DNA of 64,000 nt from JBBQFI01 sp038321775 (GTDB lineage: Bacteria; Verrucomicrobiota; Verrucomicrobiia; Chthoniobacterales; UBA10450), in assembly GCA_038321775.1 (NCBI GenBank), contig JBBQFI010000006.1, forward strand, positions 62,001-126,000, in the 5' to 3' direction. This document shows, in pieces, positions 27,056-36,301 of the stretch. Numbering within the stretch: the first letter of the stretch is position 1; every line of letters begins with the position of its first letter. The translations under genes were made by a program, and so were the position numbers. The notes under the pieces are model-generated. The model was given only the letters and a program-made list of their open reading frames with translations, ran no database searches and was not told the origin of the DNA.

Positions 27056-28138
27056 ATGACTTCGATGTCCATGCGGGAGACTCTCCCATTGGTCTCGATA
27101 TGCATGCCCCACCTTAACAGTCGGCCGTTTACCGAAGAACGAATCGAGACGATTTTGAAGCAGACTCTGGAAAACTGGGAGCTGATAATTGTCGACAGTA
27201 ACTCCGATGATGGTTCGCTTGAGCTCTTGAAGAATTACGCCGCAGTTGAGCCGCGCATACGAATAAGCTACGGCCCTCGCGATGGTATCTATTCGAATCT
27301 CAATCGCGCACTAGAACAGGCTCGAGGCGATTTCGTTTATATCGCGATGAGCGACGATACAATGAAACCGGAATGTCTGGAGCGAATGACAAGTGCGCTC
27401 CAACACAATCCGGATTGTGGAATTTGCCACTGTCGCCTTGAAATCATAGATGAGAATGGAGCTGGAAGAAGCAACGAAAACGAATGGGAATGTTTAGTAG
27501 CTCAAAAGTTTTTTGGTGACTGGGCTCGTATACCCCATGTCCGCAAAGCTCCGCACGACGGTCTATTGCACTTTTATTCCGGTACCGTTTATACATCGCT
27601 GACACAGCTACTGGTGCGGCGGAGAGTGTTCGAAACTCTGGGCGATTTTCGGACCGATTGCGGTTTTCATGCAGACTTCGAGTGGGGTATGCGCGTGAGT
27701 CTTAACGAAAACATTGTCTATCTTCCTGAAAAACTTGCCAGTTGGCGTCAGCATCCGAGTCAGGCCACACAAGCAAACGCCCACCAACGTCTTACCGCAG
27801 CGGGCGAATTCAGCCGTCTCGCCAAGGTGGCAATCAAGTCATTGTCGAATCGAGACCCGAAGCTCGGGCACGCATTAGGACGGAGCGATTTGAATCGATT
27901 CCAACTTGTCAACGAATTAAGCGCTCGGCAGAAATTGGCACGATCAGAATTTCAAAAATTCTGCGCAACTGCCGTCTTCAGTATAATTCATCCATTTTTC
28001 GCCGCGAGATGGGCCTTTACCAAGTTGGTTTTGCGACGAAGCATAACTCGAAAATTCAAAGAGACATTTGAGAGCGAGCTTACCAGATTGGGTTATCGGA
28101 ACTTACTTCGCAGAGCGGCTCCATGCGAAGGTGAATAG
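27056..28138 (+). CDS. family 2 glycosyltransferase
   Basis: 360 residues. PLVSICMPHLNSRPFTEERI, LIIVDSNSDDGSLE and YIAMSDDTMKPECL (Asp-Asp metal site near 102) mark a GT-A enzyme. The C-terminal third (about 260-360) is basic with an amphipathic region and may sit on the membrane. An ATG at 27056 is followed by two more in-frame Met codons, so the exact start is uncertain by a few residues. Confidence 0.87.
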   Translation: MTSMSMRETLPLVSICMPHLNSRPFTEERIETILKQTLENWELIIVDSNSDDGSLELLKNYAAVEPRIRISYGPRDGIYSNLNRALEQARGDFVYIAMSDDTMKPECLERMTSALQHNPDCGICHCRLEIIDENGAGRSNENEWECLVAQKFFGDWARIPHVRKAPHDGLLHFYSGTVYTSLTQLLVRRRVFETLGDFRTDCGFHADFEWGMRVSLNENIVYLPEKLASWRQHPSQATQANAHQRLTAAGEFSRLAKVAIKSLSNRDPKLGHALGRSDLNRFQLVNELSARQKLARSEFQKFCATAVFSIIHPFFAARWAFTKLVLRRSITRKFKETFESELTRLGYRNLLRRAAPCEGE

Positions 28139-28188
28139 GATTAGGCAGAGGATCTTATTCTCGAAGTAAGGTTTAGCTGTTACGTGAC

Positions 28189-29823
28189 GTGGAGTCGAAA
28201 GCCGTGCCGCCACGAACGCCGATATTCTTGTTCAAGGTCTCAATAAACCGACAGCGAAAGAACAAACTGAAGAAAACTACTAAAGCATTGATTATCGCCC
28301 TCGTGTTAACCGGGGCGGGAAGCGTTCTGGTATTTCGGGGAGATCCAAACGAATGGAAACCGAGAGGCGACGGGAGCGCGGAATATTTTACGCATCGCAG
28401 GCATGCTTCGGGTCCACTACGGCGTAATGTTGCCAACCCGCTCTACTTTACTGATAACACTGGCAAGGCTATTTACCTCACCGGGTCGCACGTCTGGAAC
28501 AACTTTCAGGATATAGATCCAGCGCTTTGGCCCGATGCGAACGGCAAATTGGTCGCGCCTGAAACCAAAACAACTTCGAAGTTCGATTTCGACAATTATT
28601 TGCGTCTCCTTGAAAAGGAAAACCACAATTTCATCCGTCTCTGGGCTTGGGAGAATGCGGCATGGTTCCCAGGGCTAAATACCAAACCAACATTCCAACC
28701 TTTGGCCTATTCGCGATCGGGGCCCGGAATAGCGCTCGATGGACTTCCGAAGTTCAACCTGAAGGAGTTCAATCAAGATTACTTCGATCGTTTACGTTCT
28801 AGAGTTAGCGCGGCGAACGAGCGTGGCGTCTACGTCTCGGTCATGCTCTTTCAAGGATGCAGTATTGCACGAAAGGGAACGCAAGAGAAGAGACCTTGGC
28901 TGGGTCATCCGTTCAATCGCGCGAATAACGTCAACGGAATGGATGGTGATCCTAGCCAAGATGACGAAGGAACCGAAATTCATACGCTGCAAGTCCCGGA
29001 AGTTACAGCCCAGCAGGAATCCTATGTCCGCAAAGCCGTGGCTACACTCAACGATCTGGACAACGTCCTTTGGGAAATTAGCAACGAAAGCGAGCCCACC
29101 TCAAGGGACTGGCAATACCACATGATCAATTTCCTTAAACGCTGTGAAGCCGATCAACCTAAGCAACATCCAGTTGGAATGACGCTCTGTCAGCCGGGTG
29201 GAAAAAATGTGGATCTGTTTGCCAGTCCCGCTGATTGGATCTCGCCCGGTTGTAGCAAAGAGGAAAACTATTGTGAAAACCCACCTGCAGGACACGGACG
29301 GAAGGTTATCATTTCGGACACGGATCATTTGTGGGGAATCGGTGGAGATCGAGCCTGGGTTTGGAAGAGTTTTACTCGGGGCCTCAACCCGATCTTCATG
29401 GATCCTATAGAGCGACCTCGATGGGAATCGGTTCGGCGCGCGATGGGAATTACTTTAGCCTACGCCGATCGAATGAACCTGTCTTCGATGAAGCCTCATG
29501 GCGACTTGGCTTCCAGCGGATATTGCCTGGCGAATCCCGGAAGAGAGTACCTGGTTTATGTGCCGCTCGAGGTTCCCTCACTTGAGTCCCGGCGCTTTTT
29601 TCACCGTTTCAAACAACAGATTAGGAATATCCGGCGTTTATTTGGAACCAGAGTTACTGTAGATCTCTTAGCCGACACCGGACCATTTCAGGTAGAATGG
29701 CTTAATCCTTCAAGTGGTGAAAAGAAGTTAGGTCGGCCGGTCCAAGGCGGCACAAAGGTCTCGTTTACCGCACCGTTCCGGGGGGATGCCGTACTGTATA
29801 TACGGAGAGAAACCCAAGGCTAA
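28189..29823 (+). CDS. membrane-anchored glycoside hydrolase-like protein (GH-A/cellulase-like fold)
   Basis: 544 residues from GTG 28189; TTG 28231 would give a shorter N-terminus. A basic stretch and a hydrophobic segment (about 31-50) look like an uncleaved anchor, so the body should be periplasmic. NPLYFTDNTGKAIYLTGSHVWNNF, NHNFIRLWAWENAAW and VLWEISNESEP (Asn299-Glu300) fit a TIM-barrel hydrolase of clan GH-A, with Glu300 as acid/base. It resembles DUF4038/apiosidase-type proteins. The second catalytic acid is not obvious: VIISDTDHLWG has Asp where a Glu is common. It may trim or cut the EPS during or after export. It lies between two glycosyltransferase blocks and an ABC ATPase. Confidence 0.75.
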   Translation: MESKAVPPRTPIFLFKVSINRQRKNKLKKTTKALIIALVLTGAGSVLVFRGDPNEWKPRGDGSAEYFTHRRHASGPLRRNVANPLYFTDNTGKAIYLTGSHVWNNFQDIDPALWPDANGKLVAPETKTTSKFDFDNYLRLLEKENHNFIRLWAWENAAWFPGLNTKPTFQPLAYSRSGPGIALDGLPKFNLKEFNQDYFDRLRSRVSAANERGVYVSVMLFQGCSIARKGTQEKRPWLGHPFNRANNVNGMDGDPSQDDEGTEIHTLQVPEVTAQQESYVRKAVATLNDLDNVLWEISNESEPTSRDWQYHMINFLKRCEADQPKQHPVGMTLCQPGGKNVDLFASPADWISPGCSKEENYCENPPAGHGRKVIISDTDHLWGIGGDRAWVWKSFTRGLNPIFMDPIERPRWESVRRAMGITLAYADRMNLSSMKPHGDLASSGYCLANPGREYLVYVPLEVPSLESRRFFHRFKQQIRNIRRLFGTRVTVDLLADTGPFQVEWLNPSSGEKKLGRPVQGGTKVSFTAPFRGDAVLYIRRETQG

Positions 29824-29967
29824 TTATACCGGCGAAGAAGGGAACAGTTGAAACTTCCCTTTCGAGCCACAGCCTTGGCGCGAAAGCAGGCGGAACCGGA
29901 AATGCTTCTTTCCGTTGAGCAGGAGTAATTAGCGTGCGACGTAACTCGAGTAAACTTATCCAAGCCC

Positions 29968-31278
29968 ATGTTTTCTAACAGCGCGATTGCCGTTAAAGAT
30001 CTCGGCAAACGCTATATCATTGGGAAGCAGAGCGCGAAGGGAGATGGCCTCCGACATGTAATCGAGAATGTTGTTCGATCGCCATTCCGCTCCTTCGGCT
30101 CAGTGAGGCGAAAGAAACGCGAAAATTCGGAGGAGTTTTGGGCTTTAAGCGATGTTAATGTCGAGATTAAGCCAGGAGAAGTTGTAGGAATTATCGGCCG
30201 CAACGGTGCAGGAAAATCCACTCTTCTAAAAATTCTCAGCCGTATCACTGAACCAACCTGCGGTTCCATCCGCATTCGTGGACGCGTGGCTAGTTTGCTT
30301 GAAGTCGGGACGGGATTTCATCCGGAACTGACCGGCCGCGAAAACATTTTTTTGAACGGCGCGATTCTTGGGATGGCGCGACTAGAAATCAAACGAAAGT
30401 TTGATGAGATCGTCGCCTTCTCTGGTGTCGAAAAATTTATAGAGACTCCAGTTAAACGCTACAGCAGCGGAATGTATGTTCGGCTGGCTTTTGCAGTCGC
30501 TGCGCATCTCGAACCCGAAATTCTAATCGTCGATGAGGTTCTGGCTGTAGGAGACGCGGAGTTTCAAAAGAAGTGCCTGGACAAAATGGATGCGGTTGGG
30601 CACACCGGTCGCACAGTCCTGTTCGTATCGCACAACATGCAGGCGATCACGCGCCTTTGTTCCCGATGCCTTCTTCTTAATGAAGGTCGAATCAAACTCG
30701 ATGGCATCTCGGCTCAAGTAGCCAATGCTTACCTTCACTCTGGAATTACCACGACCGCTGTTCGCGAGTGGAAGGATATAGCTACCGCCCCGGGGGATTC
30801 GGTTGCACGCCTTTGCGGCGTTCGAGTTCGTTCCGAGAAAGGGGAAGCGATCGAGACAATTGATATCCGTGAGTCGGTAGGTATAGAATTGGAATATGAG
30901 GTACTGAAGCCCGATCACATTTTTCTTCCGCATTTCTCGCTGCGCAACCAGGATGGGACACGACTTTTTGTCGCGGTAGATGTTGATCCAGCTTGGAGGG
31001 GTAAGCGCCGCGCTCCAGGTCGGTACACCAGCACGGGGTGGATTCCTTCTAACCTACTGGCTGAAGGATTGGTCTCGGTTCAGGCTGTTTTAATGACTTT
31101 GAACCCGGAGGTCCCCCACGCAATTGTTGAAGACGCTGTGGCCTTTCGGGTATTGGATGATCTGAACGCTACAAACACGGCTCGAGGAGACTACCGAAAC
31201 ACAATGCCAGGTGTCCTTCGACCGTTGCTGCAGTGGACGACCCGGCAACTATCTCCAAATGACTCGGGGCATTTGTGA
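29968..31278 (+). CDS. Wzt-type polysaccharide ABC transporter ATP-binding protein
   Basis: 436 residues. The nucleotide-binding domain has Walker A GRNGAGKST (77-85), LTGRENIFLNGAILG, the signature YSSGMYVRLAFAVA, Walker B ILIVDEVLAVGD and the switch His in FVSHNM. A C-terminal extension (about 250-420) is the Wzt_C beta-sandwich that recognises the exported glycan. It normally partners with a Wzm permease; none is present in the window. A frameshifted fragment matching this C-terminal extension lies just downstream at about 31518-31660, and the stop overlaps a short GTG frame (31275). Confidence 0.92.
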   Translation: MFSNSAIAVKDLGKRYIIGKQSAKGDGLRHVIENVVRSPFRSFGSVRRKKRENSEEFWALSDVNVEIKPGEVVGIIGRNGAGKSTLLKILSRITEPTCGSIRIRGRVASLLEVGTGFHPELTGRENIFLNGAILGMARLEIKRKFDEIVAFSGVEKFIETPVKRYSSGMYVRLAFAVAAHLEPEILIVDEVLAVGDAEFQKKCLDKMDAVGHTGRTVLFVSHNMQAITRLCSRCLLLNEGRIKLDGISAQVANAYLHSGITTTAVREWKDIATAPGDSVARLCGVRVRSEKGEAIETIDIRESVGIELEYEVLKPDHIFLPHFSLRNQDGTRLFVAVDVDPAWRGKRRAPGRYTSTGWIPSNLLAEGLVSVQAVLMTLNPEVPHAIVEDAVAFRVLDDLNATNTARGDYRNTMPGVLRPLLQWTTRQLSPNDSGHL

Positions 31279-31464
31279 GTCTGCGAAAAAAACAGTTAAG
31301 AAAATTCTCCGACGCGTAATCTCAAACATTTCGTGCCAAAACCCTACTTAGACGAGCCTTGGTGCGACATGCTGTACTTGGCGCACATTTTCGATCACGA
31401 TCTCTACGGACATAATGACGGACTGATCGTGCGCCATACTGAAGGAACGAGCGCTCTTAGATAA
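31275..31464 (+). pseudogene. remnant of the gene once following wzt
   Basis: A GTG at 31275 overlaps the wzt stop by four bases, as for coupled genes, and encodes SLRKKQLRKILRRVISN before stopping at 31352. One frame over, an open stretch (31333-31464) continues as VPKPYLDEPWCDMLYL then FDHDLYGHNDGLIVRH and stops. The pattern fits a truncated, frameshifted gene. I do not recognise the family. Calling it a remnant is inference from the coupling overlap and the broken frame. Confidence 0.35.
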
Positions 31465-31517
31465 ATCTAACTGCCGCATCTAAACGTGCCCAAACAAAAC
31501 GGACCTACTCTCTCTAA

Positions 31518-31671
31518 GTAGCAAGTGCTTACTTACACGCCCGCATTACAACGACAGCCATCGAGTGAATAACCAGATCAATCCGGGAGAATTTCATCTA
31601 TCGCTATGCGCGATTAAGGAAACAAGGTTTCGGGTCACCTTCTTTTTCGAAAAACCTCTCCCCACGATACT
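31518..31671 (+). pseudogene. frameshifted fragment of a Wzt C-terminal domain
   Basis: The frame at 31518 reads VASAYLHARITTTAIE and stops. Intact wzt has VANAYLHSGITTTAVREW in the same relative place (about 30720-30773). After a one-step frameshift, the next frame (from 31565) reads INPGEFHLSLCAIKE and FRVTFFFEKP, matching APGDSVARLCGVRV and VGIELEYEVLKP of the intact protein. It is therefore a decayed, diverged second copy of the Wzt_C region, ending where the next gene starts. The divergence suggests a different ancestor rather than a recent local duplication. Confidence 0.6.
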
Positions 31672-32412
31672 ATGAAAATCTTGGCTTCTCTCAAAACTCG
31701 AGTCACCAATCGGTGGAGAATATTTTGGCTTTACCGTGCCGGATATGGTTTCTGGGGCAGGATCGGGTCACGTCTGGCTAGGCTCGGGGTTGGCGGTTAC
31801 AGGCATGAGGTAGCTTTAACCTGGTTGACTAGGAAAGGTTACATTTCTCCTCATGCCGAAATCGACGTCGACCTAAGACTTGGTTCGAATGTGTTCATCG
31901 GGGACCGGACGGCGATTATACGTTGGAACGGGGAAGGATTTGTCGAATTGTGCGACGGTGTACAGATCCATCGAAACTGCAGCCTTGAAGTAGCAAAAGG
32001 AGGCTCGATCACAATTGGCCAGCAGGTGGCGTTGCAAAGCGGCTGCGTTCTCTTTTCTGCTGTGCAGCCAATCATAATTGAACGACACGCCGAAATTGCG
32101 TCCCGTTGCTCTTTTTTCTCATACGACCACGGCACCGCGCCAAACCAGGAAATTTATCGTCAGCCACTCACGTCAAAGGGACCAATCATTGTCGAGGAAG
32201 ATGCCTGGCTCGGTGTTGGAGTAACCGTGTTATCCGGCGTAACAATTGGACGAGGAGCAGTGGTAGGAGCTGGCTCGGTTGTCACTCGAAATATTCCCGC
32301 TGGTGCAATCGCCGTGGGAATTCCAGCTAAGGTAGTCAAATATCGAGAATCCGATTCATACCGTCGAACTGAGCAAGAAATCGTAACGGAAATTTCTGTC
32401 GAACGCTCATGA
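31672..32412 (+). CDS. hexapeptide-repeat acyltransferase (CapG/WbbJ-like)
   Basis: 246 residues. A basic N-terminus (1-60) is followed by left-handed beta-helix rungs (FVELCDGVQIHRNCSLEV, SITIGQQVALQSGCVLF), FFSYDHGTAPNQEI with the catalytic-type His, and GRGAVVGAGSVVTRN then AVGIPAKVVKYR. Likely transfers an acyl group from CoA or from a carrier protein to a sugar. Its stop overlaps the next ATG (ATGA at 32409), so it is coupled to another acyltransferase. Confidence 0.85.
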   Translation: MKILASLKTRVTNRWRIFWLYRAGYGFWGRIGSRLARLGVGGYRHEVALTWLTRKGYISPHAEIDVDLRLGSNVFIGDRTAIIRWNGEGFVELCDGVQIHRNCSLEVAKGGSITIGQQVALQSGCVLFSAVQPIIIERHAEIASRCSFFSYDHGTAPNQEIYRQPLTSKGPIIVEEDAWLGVGVTVLSGVTIGRGAVVGAGSVVTRNIPAGAIAVGIPAKVVKYRESDSYRRTEQEIVTEISVERS

Positions 32413-33005
32413 AGGATTCCGGAAAATTTGCAAAGAAGCGACGTGATTTCAATCAGTTGGTGGAATCCATTCGCGAAGACTACCCTCGCTACCGCGACTG
32501 GACTATGCCGGGCTTTCGGGCCTTGGCCGTGCATCGCTTCGGCGTATGGGTGGAGTCAGTTGGGCAACCTCGGCTGTTACATTGGTTCTTGTTTCGCATC
32601 TACCGTTTCCTGTTCGTTTACGTACGAAACCACTACTCGATCGAGCTACATCACACGACGAAGGTAGGTCGTCGCCTGTTAATCGCCCATCAGGGTGGCA
32701 TCGTGATTCATCACTTATCAGAGATCGGTGACGATTGCCTCATCCACCAGAATGCTACTTTGGGCGCTGCAACCGACGACACGATCGACCGTTGTCCGAT
32801 CCTGGGCAATCGCGTTGAAGTCGGAGCCGGTGCCGCCCTCGTCGGAGGTGTTGTTATCGGCGATGATGTGCGTATCGGTCCCAATGTCGTTCTCACAATG
32901 AGTGTTCCCGCCGGATCAACAGTTGTGGCGCCGCCGCCGCGAATTTTTCAGCTGAAAAAGCCGACGCCAGACGGCAAAGTTCCGGTAACGAGCGCACCCC
33001 AATAA
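32409..33005 (+). CDS. serine acetyltransferase (CysE)-like acyltransferase
   Basis: 198 residues. The C-terminal half has the CysE-type helix rungs: IHHTTKVG-like start IELHHTTKVGRRLLIAHQGG, VIHHLSEIGDDCLIHQNATLG and GNRVEVGAGAALVGGVVIG. The N-terminal helical region is short compared with housekeeping CysE. In an EPS locus, and coupled to another acyltransferase and an FkbH-like protein, it is more likely to modify a sugar or make an acylated precursor than to serve cysteine synthesis. Both roles remain possible. Confidence 0.85.
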   Translation: MKDSGKFAKKRRDFNQLVESIREDYPRYRDWTMPGFRALAVHRFGVWVESVGQPRLLHWFLFRIYRFLFVYVRNHYSIELHHTTKVGRRLLIAHQGGIVIHHLSEIGDDCLIHQNATLGAATDDTIDRCPILGNRVEVGAGAALVGGVVIGDDVRIGPNVVLTMSVPAGSTVVAPPPRIFQLKKPTPDGKVPVTSAPQ

Positions 33006-33007
33006 GG

Positions 33008-35023
33008 ATGAAACAATCTCTTAGCAACGAAGCATCCGAGGCTATAGAGCGGGGCGATCGGCTGAAGACGGCGGGTGAACTTGATGAAGCCATTTGCGCA
33101 TATTTGGTGGCAGCGGCCCATGTCTACCCCGTACCCGCGTCACTCTGTCTTTCGCTTGCGCGCGCTTATATTCGCACGAATAACGTCGCAGAGGCAATTC
33201 GCTGGGCGTCGGCCGTGGTCGATGCTGGCGATGATTTTTCGAGTTGGCTTAGCGCCGCGTCTCTTATCGAGAATGCGACGAACTGGAAAACCGAAAAACC
33301 TCGGCGCCGTTCGCGGGTTGCGATAGCTGGCAGTTTCACGACGTTGCAGTTAAGAGCAATTCTTCCGCTGGCCGGGTTTCGTCATGGCATCGAGTTCGAA
33401 GTATGGGAAACACCATACGGCCAGTACCGGCAGGAACTTCTAAACCCTCAGAGCGCTCTTTATCAAAGTCGACCTGACTTTATCATCCTTGCCGTTCACG
33501 AAGGTGAATTGGCACTTCCATTTCTAAGCAACGACAGCGAAACCGAAGTAACACAAGAGTTAGACCGATGGACGAACCTATGGGAGGCGGTCGCTCGCCA
33601 CAGCAAAGCCCGCGTCATACAGTTCAACTTTGCTCTTCCAGCGGAAGCGCCGCTGGGACACTTGGCTCTTCGCCTGCCAGGATCGCGCTACGCAATGACA
33701 CAAGCTGTTAATACCGCGCTCGGCATGGCAGCTCAAACAAGAGTAGATATTATTGATTGCGAACGACTCTCAGCACTTGTCGGCAAGGAACGCTGGTGTG
33801 ATCCTCGATATTGGCACCTTTCCAAGCAAGCAGTAGCGCTCTCAGCATTGCCGTTGCTGGCCCGGCATATCACCGCAGTTATAGCAGCAAATTTGGGGCT
33901 GAGTCGAAAAGTTCTCGTTCTCGACCTCGACAACACATTATGGGGCGGCGTCATCGGTGAAGATGGGGTGAATGGCATCAAACTTGGAGGCGATCAGGCA
34001 GGTGAAGCATTTGTGGCCTTTCATGAATACATCCTCCACTTGAAGGATAAAGGAGTCATCCTCGCCATCTGTTCGAAAAACAACGAGGCGGATGCGAAAG
34101 AACCTTTCGAGCGGCATCGGGAGACGAGGTTGAAGCTTGACGATTTCGCTGTCTTCGTTGCCAACTGGGAGCCGAAGGCTGATAACCTGGTTCGCATTGC
34201 CGAAACGCTTGGTGTCGGTCTCGACGCAATAGTTTTTGTGGACGATAACCCGGTGGAATGCGCTGCTATTCGTCGTGCACTGCCGCAAGTAGACGTTATC
34301 GCACTCCCAAGCGATCCCGCTTACTACACGCGCACGCTCTCGCAGTACCTTATGTTCGAAATGGCAACGTTCACCGACGAAGATGCTCATAGAACGGAGC
34401 AGTACCGGGCCCGAACGCTAGCACGCCGATTGGAGAAGAGCGTTAGCTCTCTTGATGAACTCTGGGAGAGTCTCGAAATGACGGCGACAATCGAGCCGTT
34501 TAACGAATTTAATCTTCCTCGAGTCGCGCAACTTATTGGTAAAACTAATCAGTTTAATCTCACCACGCGCCGCCACGGGCAGGCACAGATTGAGGCGTTC
34601 GTACAGAATCCCGATTGCATCCATTTCTCTCTGCGATTGCGCGATCGTTTTGCCGATCATGGGCTCGTTGCTTTAATGATTGTTCTGCAGCAAGACTCGG
34701 TTTTCGAAATCGACACGTGGCTGATGAGCTGTCGCGTAATAGGGCGGACAGTAGAAGATGCGATGCTGGCGCATTTGTGCGCGCATGCGGCGCAGCGCGG
34801 AGCCACGACAATTCGGGGACTTTATATCCCGACGGCAAAGAATCAGCTTGTGAAGGACGTATACTCAAAATTTGGCTTTTCAATTGCTAAGGAAGTAGCT
34901 GGTGAGCAGATCTGGCATTACGACTTCGCGGCAAGGGGATCAATTGAGAATCGGTTTATTAAAATAGCAGATCAGGGAGAAATTAATGGAAGACCTTCAC
35001 GGGCAGTTAGAGCAGGTGTTTAG
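33008..35023 (+). CDS. FkbH-like HAD protein with TPR-like N-terminus
   Basis: 671 residues. About 1-95 is helical and TPR-like (a short helical repeat region). Residues 100-290 are an SGNH-like region. A HAD domain begins at VLVLDLDNTLWGGVIGEDG with Asp306 and Asp308 as catalytic acids, followed by ICSKNNEADAKEPF and FVDDNPVECAAIR. The C-terminus (about 500-650) is GNAT-like (RLRDRFADHGLVALMIV). FkbH proteins load a glyceryl unit from 1,3-bisphosphoglycerate onto an acyl carrier protein and release phosphate. The next gene is exactly such a carrier, overlapping this one by 38 bases. Confidence 0.88.
   Translation: MKQSLSNEASEAIERGDRLKTAGELDEAICAYLVAAAHVYPVPASLCLSLARAYIRTNNVAEAIRWASAVVDAGDDFSSWLSAASLIENATNWKTEKPRRRSRVAIAGSFTTLQLRAILPLAGFRHGIEFEVWETPYGQYRQELLNPQSALYQSRPDFIILAVHEGELALPFLSNDSETEVTQELDRWTNLWEAVARHSKARVIQFNFALPAEAPLGHLALRLPGSRYAMTQAVNTALGMAAQTRVDIIDCERLSALVGKERWCDPRYWHLSKQAVALSALPLLARHITAVIAANLGLSRKVLVLDLDNTLWGGVIGEDGVNGIKLGGDQAGEAFVAFHEYILHLKDKGVILAICSKNNEADAKEPFERHRETRLKLDDFAVFVANWEPKADNLVRIAETLGVGLDAIVFVDDNPVECAAIRRALPQVDVIALPSDPAYYTRTLSQYLMFEMATFTDEDAHRTEQYRARTLARRLEKSVSSLDELWESLEMTATIEPFNEFNLPRVAQLIGKTNQFNLTTRRHGQAQIEAFVQNPDCIHFSLRLRDRFADHGLVALMIVLQQDSVFEIDTWLMSCRVIGRTVEDAMLAHLCAHAAQRGATTIRGLYIPTAKNQLVKDVYSKFGFSIAKEVAGEQIWHYDFAARGSIENRFIKIADQGEINGRPSRAVRAGV
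34974..34980 (+). promoter_or_regulatory. ribosome binding site of the carrier protein gene
   Basis: AGGGAGA sits five bases before ATG 34986, inside the end of the FkbH-like gene. It is one of the better Shine-Dalgarno matches in the locus and decides the start of the small carrier protein. Confidence 0.6.
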
Positions 35024-35222
35024 AGATGTGTTTAACAACGATGCGTTCACTCTGAAGGATGAGATGACCAGCCGTGACGTACCCGGTTGGGATTCAATTG
35101 CCCACATGAACTTGATGTTCACGATCGAGTCCCGGTTCGGCATTCAGTTTGTCGGGAACGAGCTGGCGGACTTCAAAGACATTGGCGAATTGAAGCGATA
35201 TCTGGCACGGACCGTTGAATAA
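34986..35222 (+). CDS. acyl carrier protein
   Basis: 78 residues, the usual carrier protein length. GWDSIAHMNL holds Ser37, the site for the phosphopantetheine arm (DSxxH/DSL-type motif), in a four-helix-like sequence. It overlaps the FkbH-like gene by 38 bases and the next gene by 8 bases, so all three are translated together. It probably carries the three-carbon or other acyl unit that the FkbH-like protein loads and that an acyltransferase upstream moves to a sugar. This is inference from gene order. Confidence 0.9.
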   Translation: MEDLHGQLEQVFRDVFNNDAFTLKDEMTSRDVPGWDSIAHMNLMFTIESRFGIQFVGNELADFKDIGELKRYLARTVE

Positions 35223-36129
35223 AAGCGAGCATGGAGCAAATGAACCTAAGAAACTTTTGAGGTCAATGCTTAAGGCGCTAAGGCGCTGGCTTACTGATGA
35301 TACGCCTCAGGTCACGAATACAACTTTCCTGTCCTTCGACAATACCTATGAGTGGCTTCGTCAATCCTTTGCGCAAGTTTCCGAAGACTCAACCTCGCGT
35401 CGCCGCCCGCCCTATATATGGGGAGTTCTACAAGGTGCCGCGCTAGCTAGAGTTTTGCAATACCAGCATGTGTCCGTAATTGAGTTCGGCGTAGCCGGCG
35501 GCGCAGGATTACTGAGCTTAGAACGGACGGCTGAACTCGTTGAACAGATTGTTGACATCAAGATTGACGTTCATGGTTTTGATTCTGGACAGGGTTTACC
35601 GATATTCAAGGATTATAGGGATATGTCCCATTTGTGGGGTGAAGGATTTTTCCCGATGGACGAAGAGAAGCTTCGAGCGCGGCTCCGCCGCGCACAACTT
35701 CATATCGGACTTATTGAAACCACAATTCCTGCATTTCTTGGAGCCGCTCTTGCCCCTGTCGCCTTTATCTCATTTGACCTTGACTTATACACCTCAACGC
35801 GGCACGCACTACGCATCCTGCGGGCAGAACCGGCACGCCTTCTGCCGCGCATTCCCTGTTTCTTTGACGATATCATGGGGTATTACGGCAACGCATTCGC
35901 CGGAGAAAGGCTCGCGATAACTGAATTCAACGCAGAGCAGTCGGCGCGCAACCTCGGCCATCAACACGGCCTCGAATTCTTTGTGACTTCGGACCATCGC
36001 CACCATATGTGGCCCCAAATGATGTATTTTGCACACATTACGGAACACCATTTGTACAATGCACCCTCTATTCTATATAGGGGTTCGAAAATCGATATTG
36101 ACGATTCCGTAGGGTTCTCTCGCTCTTAG
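35215..36129 (+). CDS. SAM-methyltransferase-like protein (TylF/MycF-like fold)
   Basis: 304 residues from TTG 35215; ATG 35266 would give 287. EFGVAGGAGLLSLERTA (about 88-104) is a glycine-rich SAM-binding loop, followed by VHGFDSGQGLP, FPMDEEKLRARL and FISFDLDLYTSTRHAL, the block pattern of a widespread class I methyltransferase family related to macrocin O-methyltransferase TylF. Substrate unknown; a carrier-bound acyl or sugar hydroxyl fits the neighbours. It overlaps the carrier protein gene by 8 bases. Confidence 0.7.
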   Translation: MNKSEHGANEPKKLLRSMLKALRRWLTDDTPQVTNTTFLSFDNTYEWLRQSFAQVSEDSTSRRRPPYIWGVLQGAALARVLQYQHVSVIEFGVAGGAGLLSLERTAELVEQIVDIKIDVHGFDSGQGLPIFKDYRDMSHLWGEGFFPMDEEKLRARLRRAQLHIGLIETTIPAFLGAALAPVAFISFDLDLYTSTRHALRILRAEPARLLPRIPCFFDDIMGYYGNAFAGERLAITEFNAEQSARNLGHQHGLEFFVTSDHRHHMWPQMMYFAHITEHHLYNAPSILYRGSKIDIDDSVGFSRS

Positions 36130-36301
36130 TCCGCCATATGCTGCTCCCTCCGCGCGACGTCGCTACGCTAGTAATGCTCCAATGTCGATCGCTTAGGAGG
36201 AGTGGGAAACCGAGAAACTTCAAAAGCCGGCACGTCCGAATCCAAGTACCGGTTGTTGAGCAACCCATATTCCGATTGCAGCACCTGGAGACGAGCAGAT
36301 T

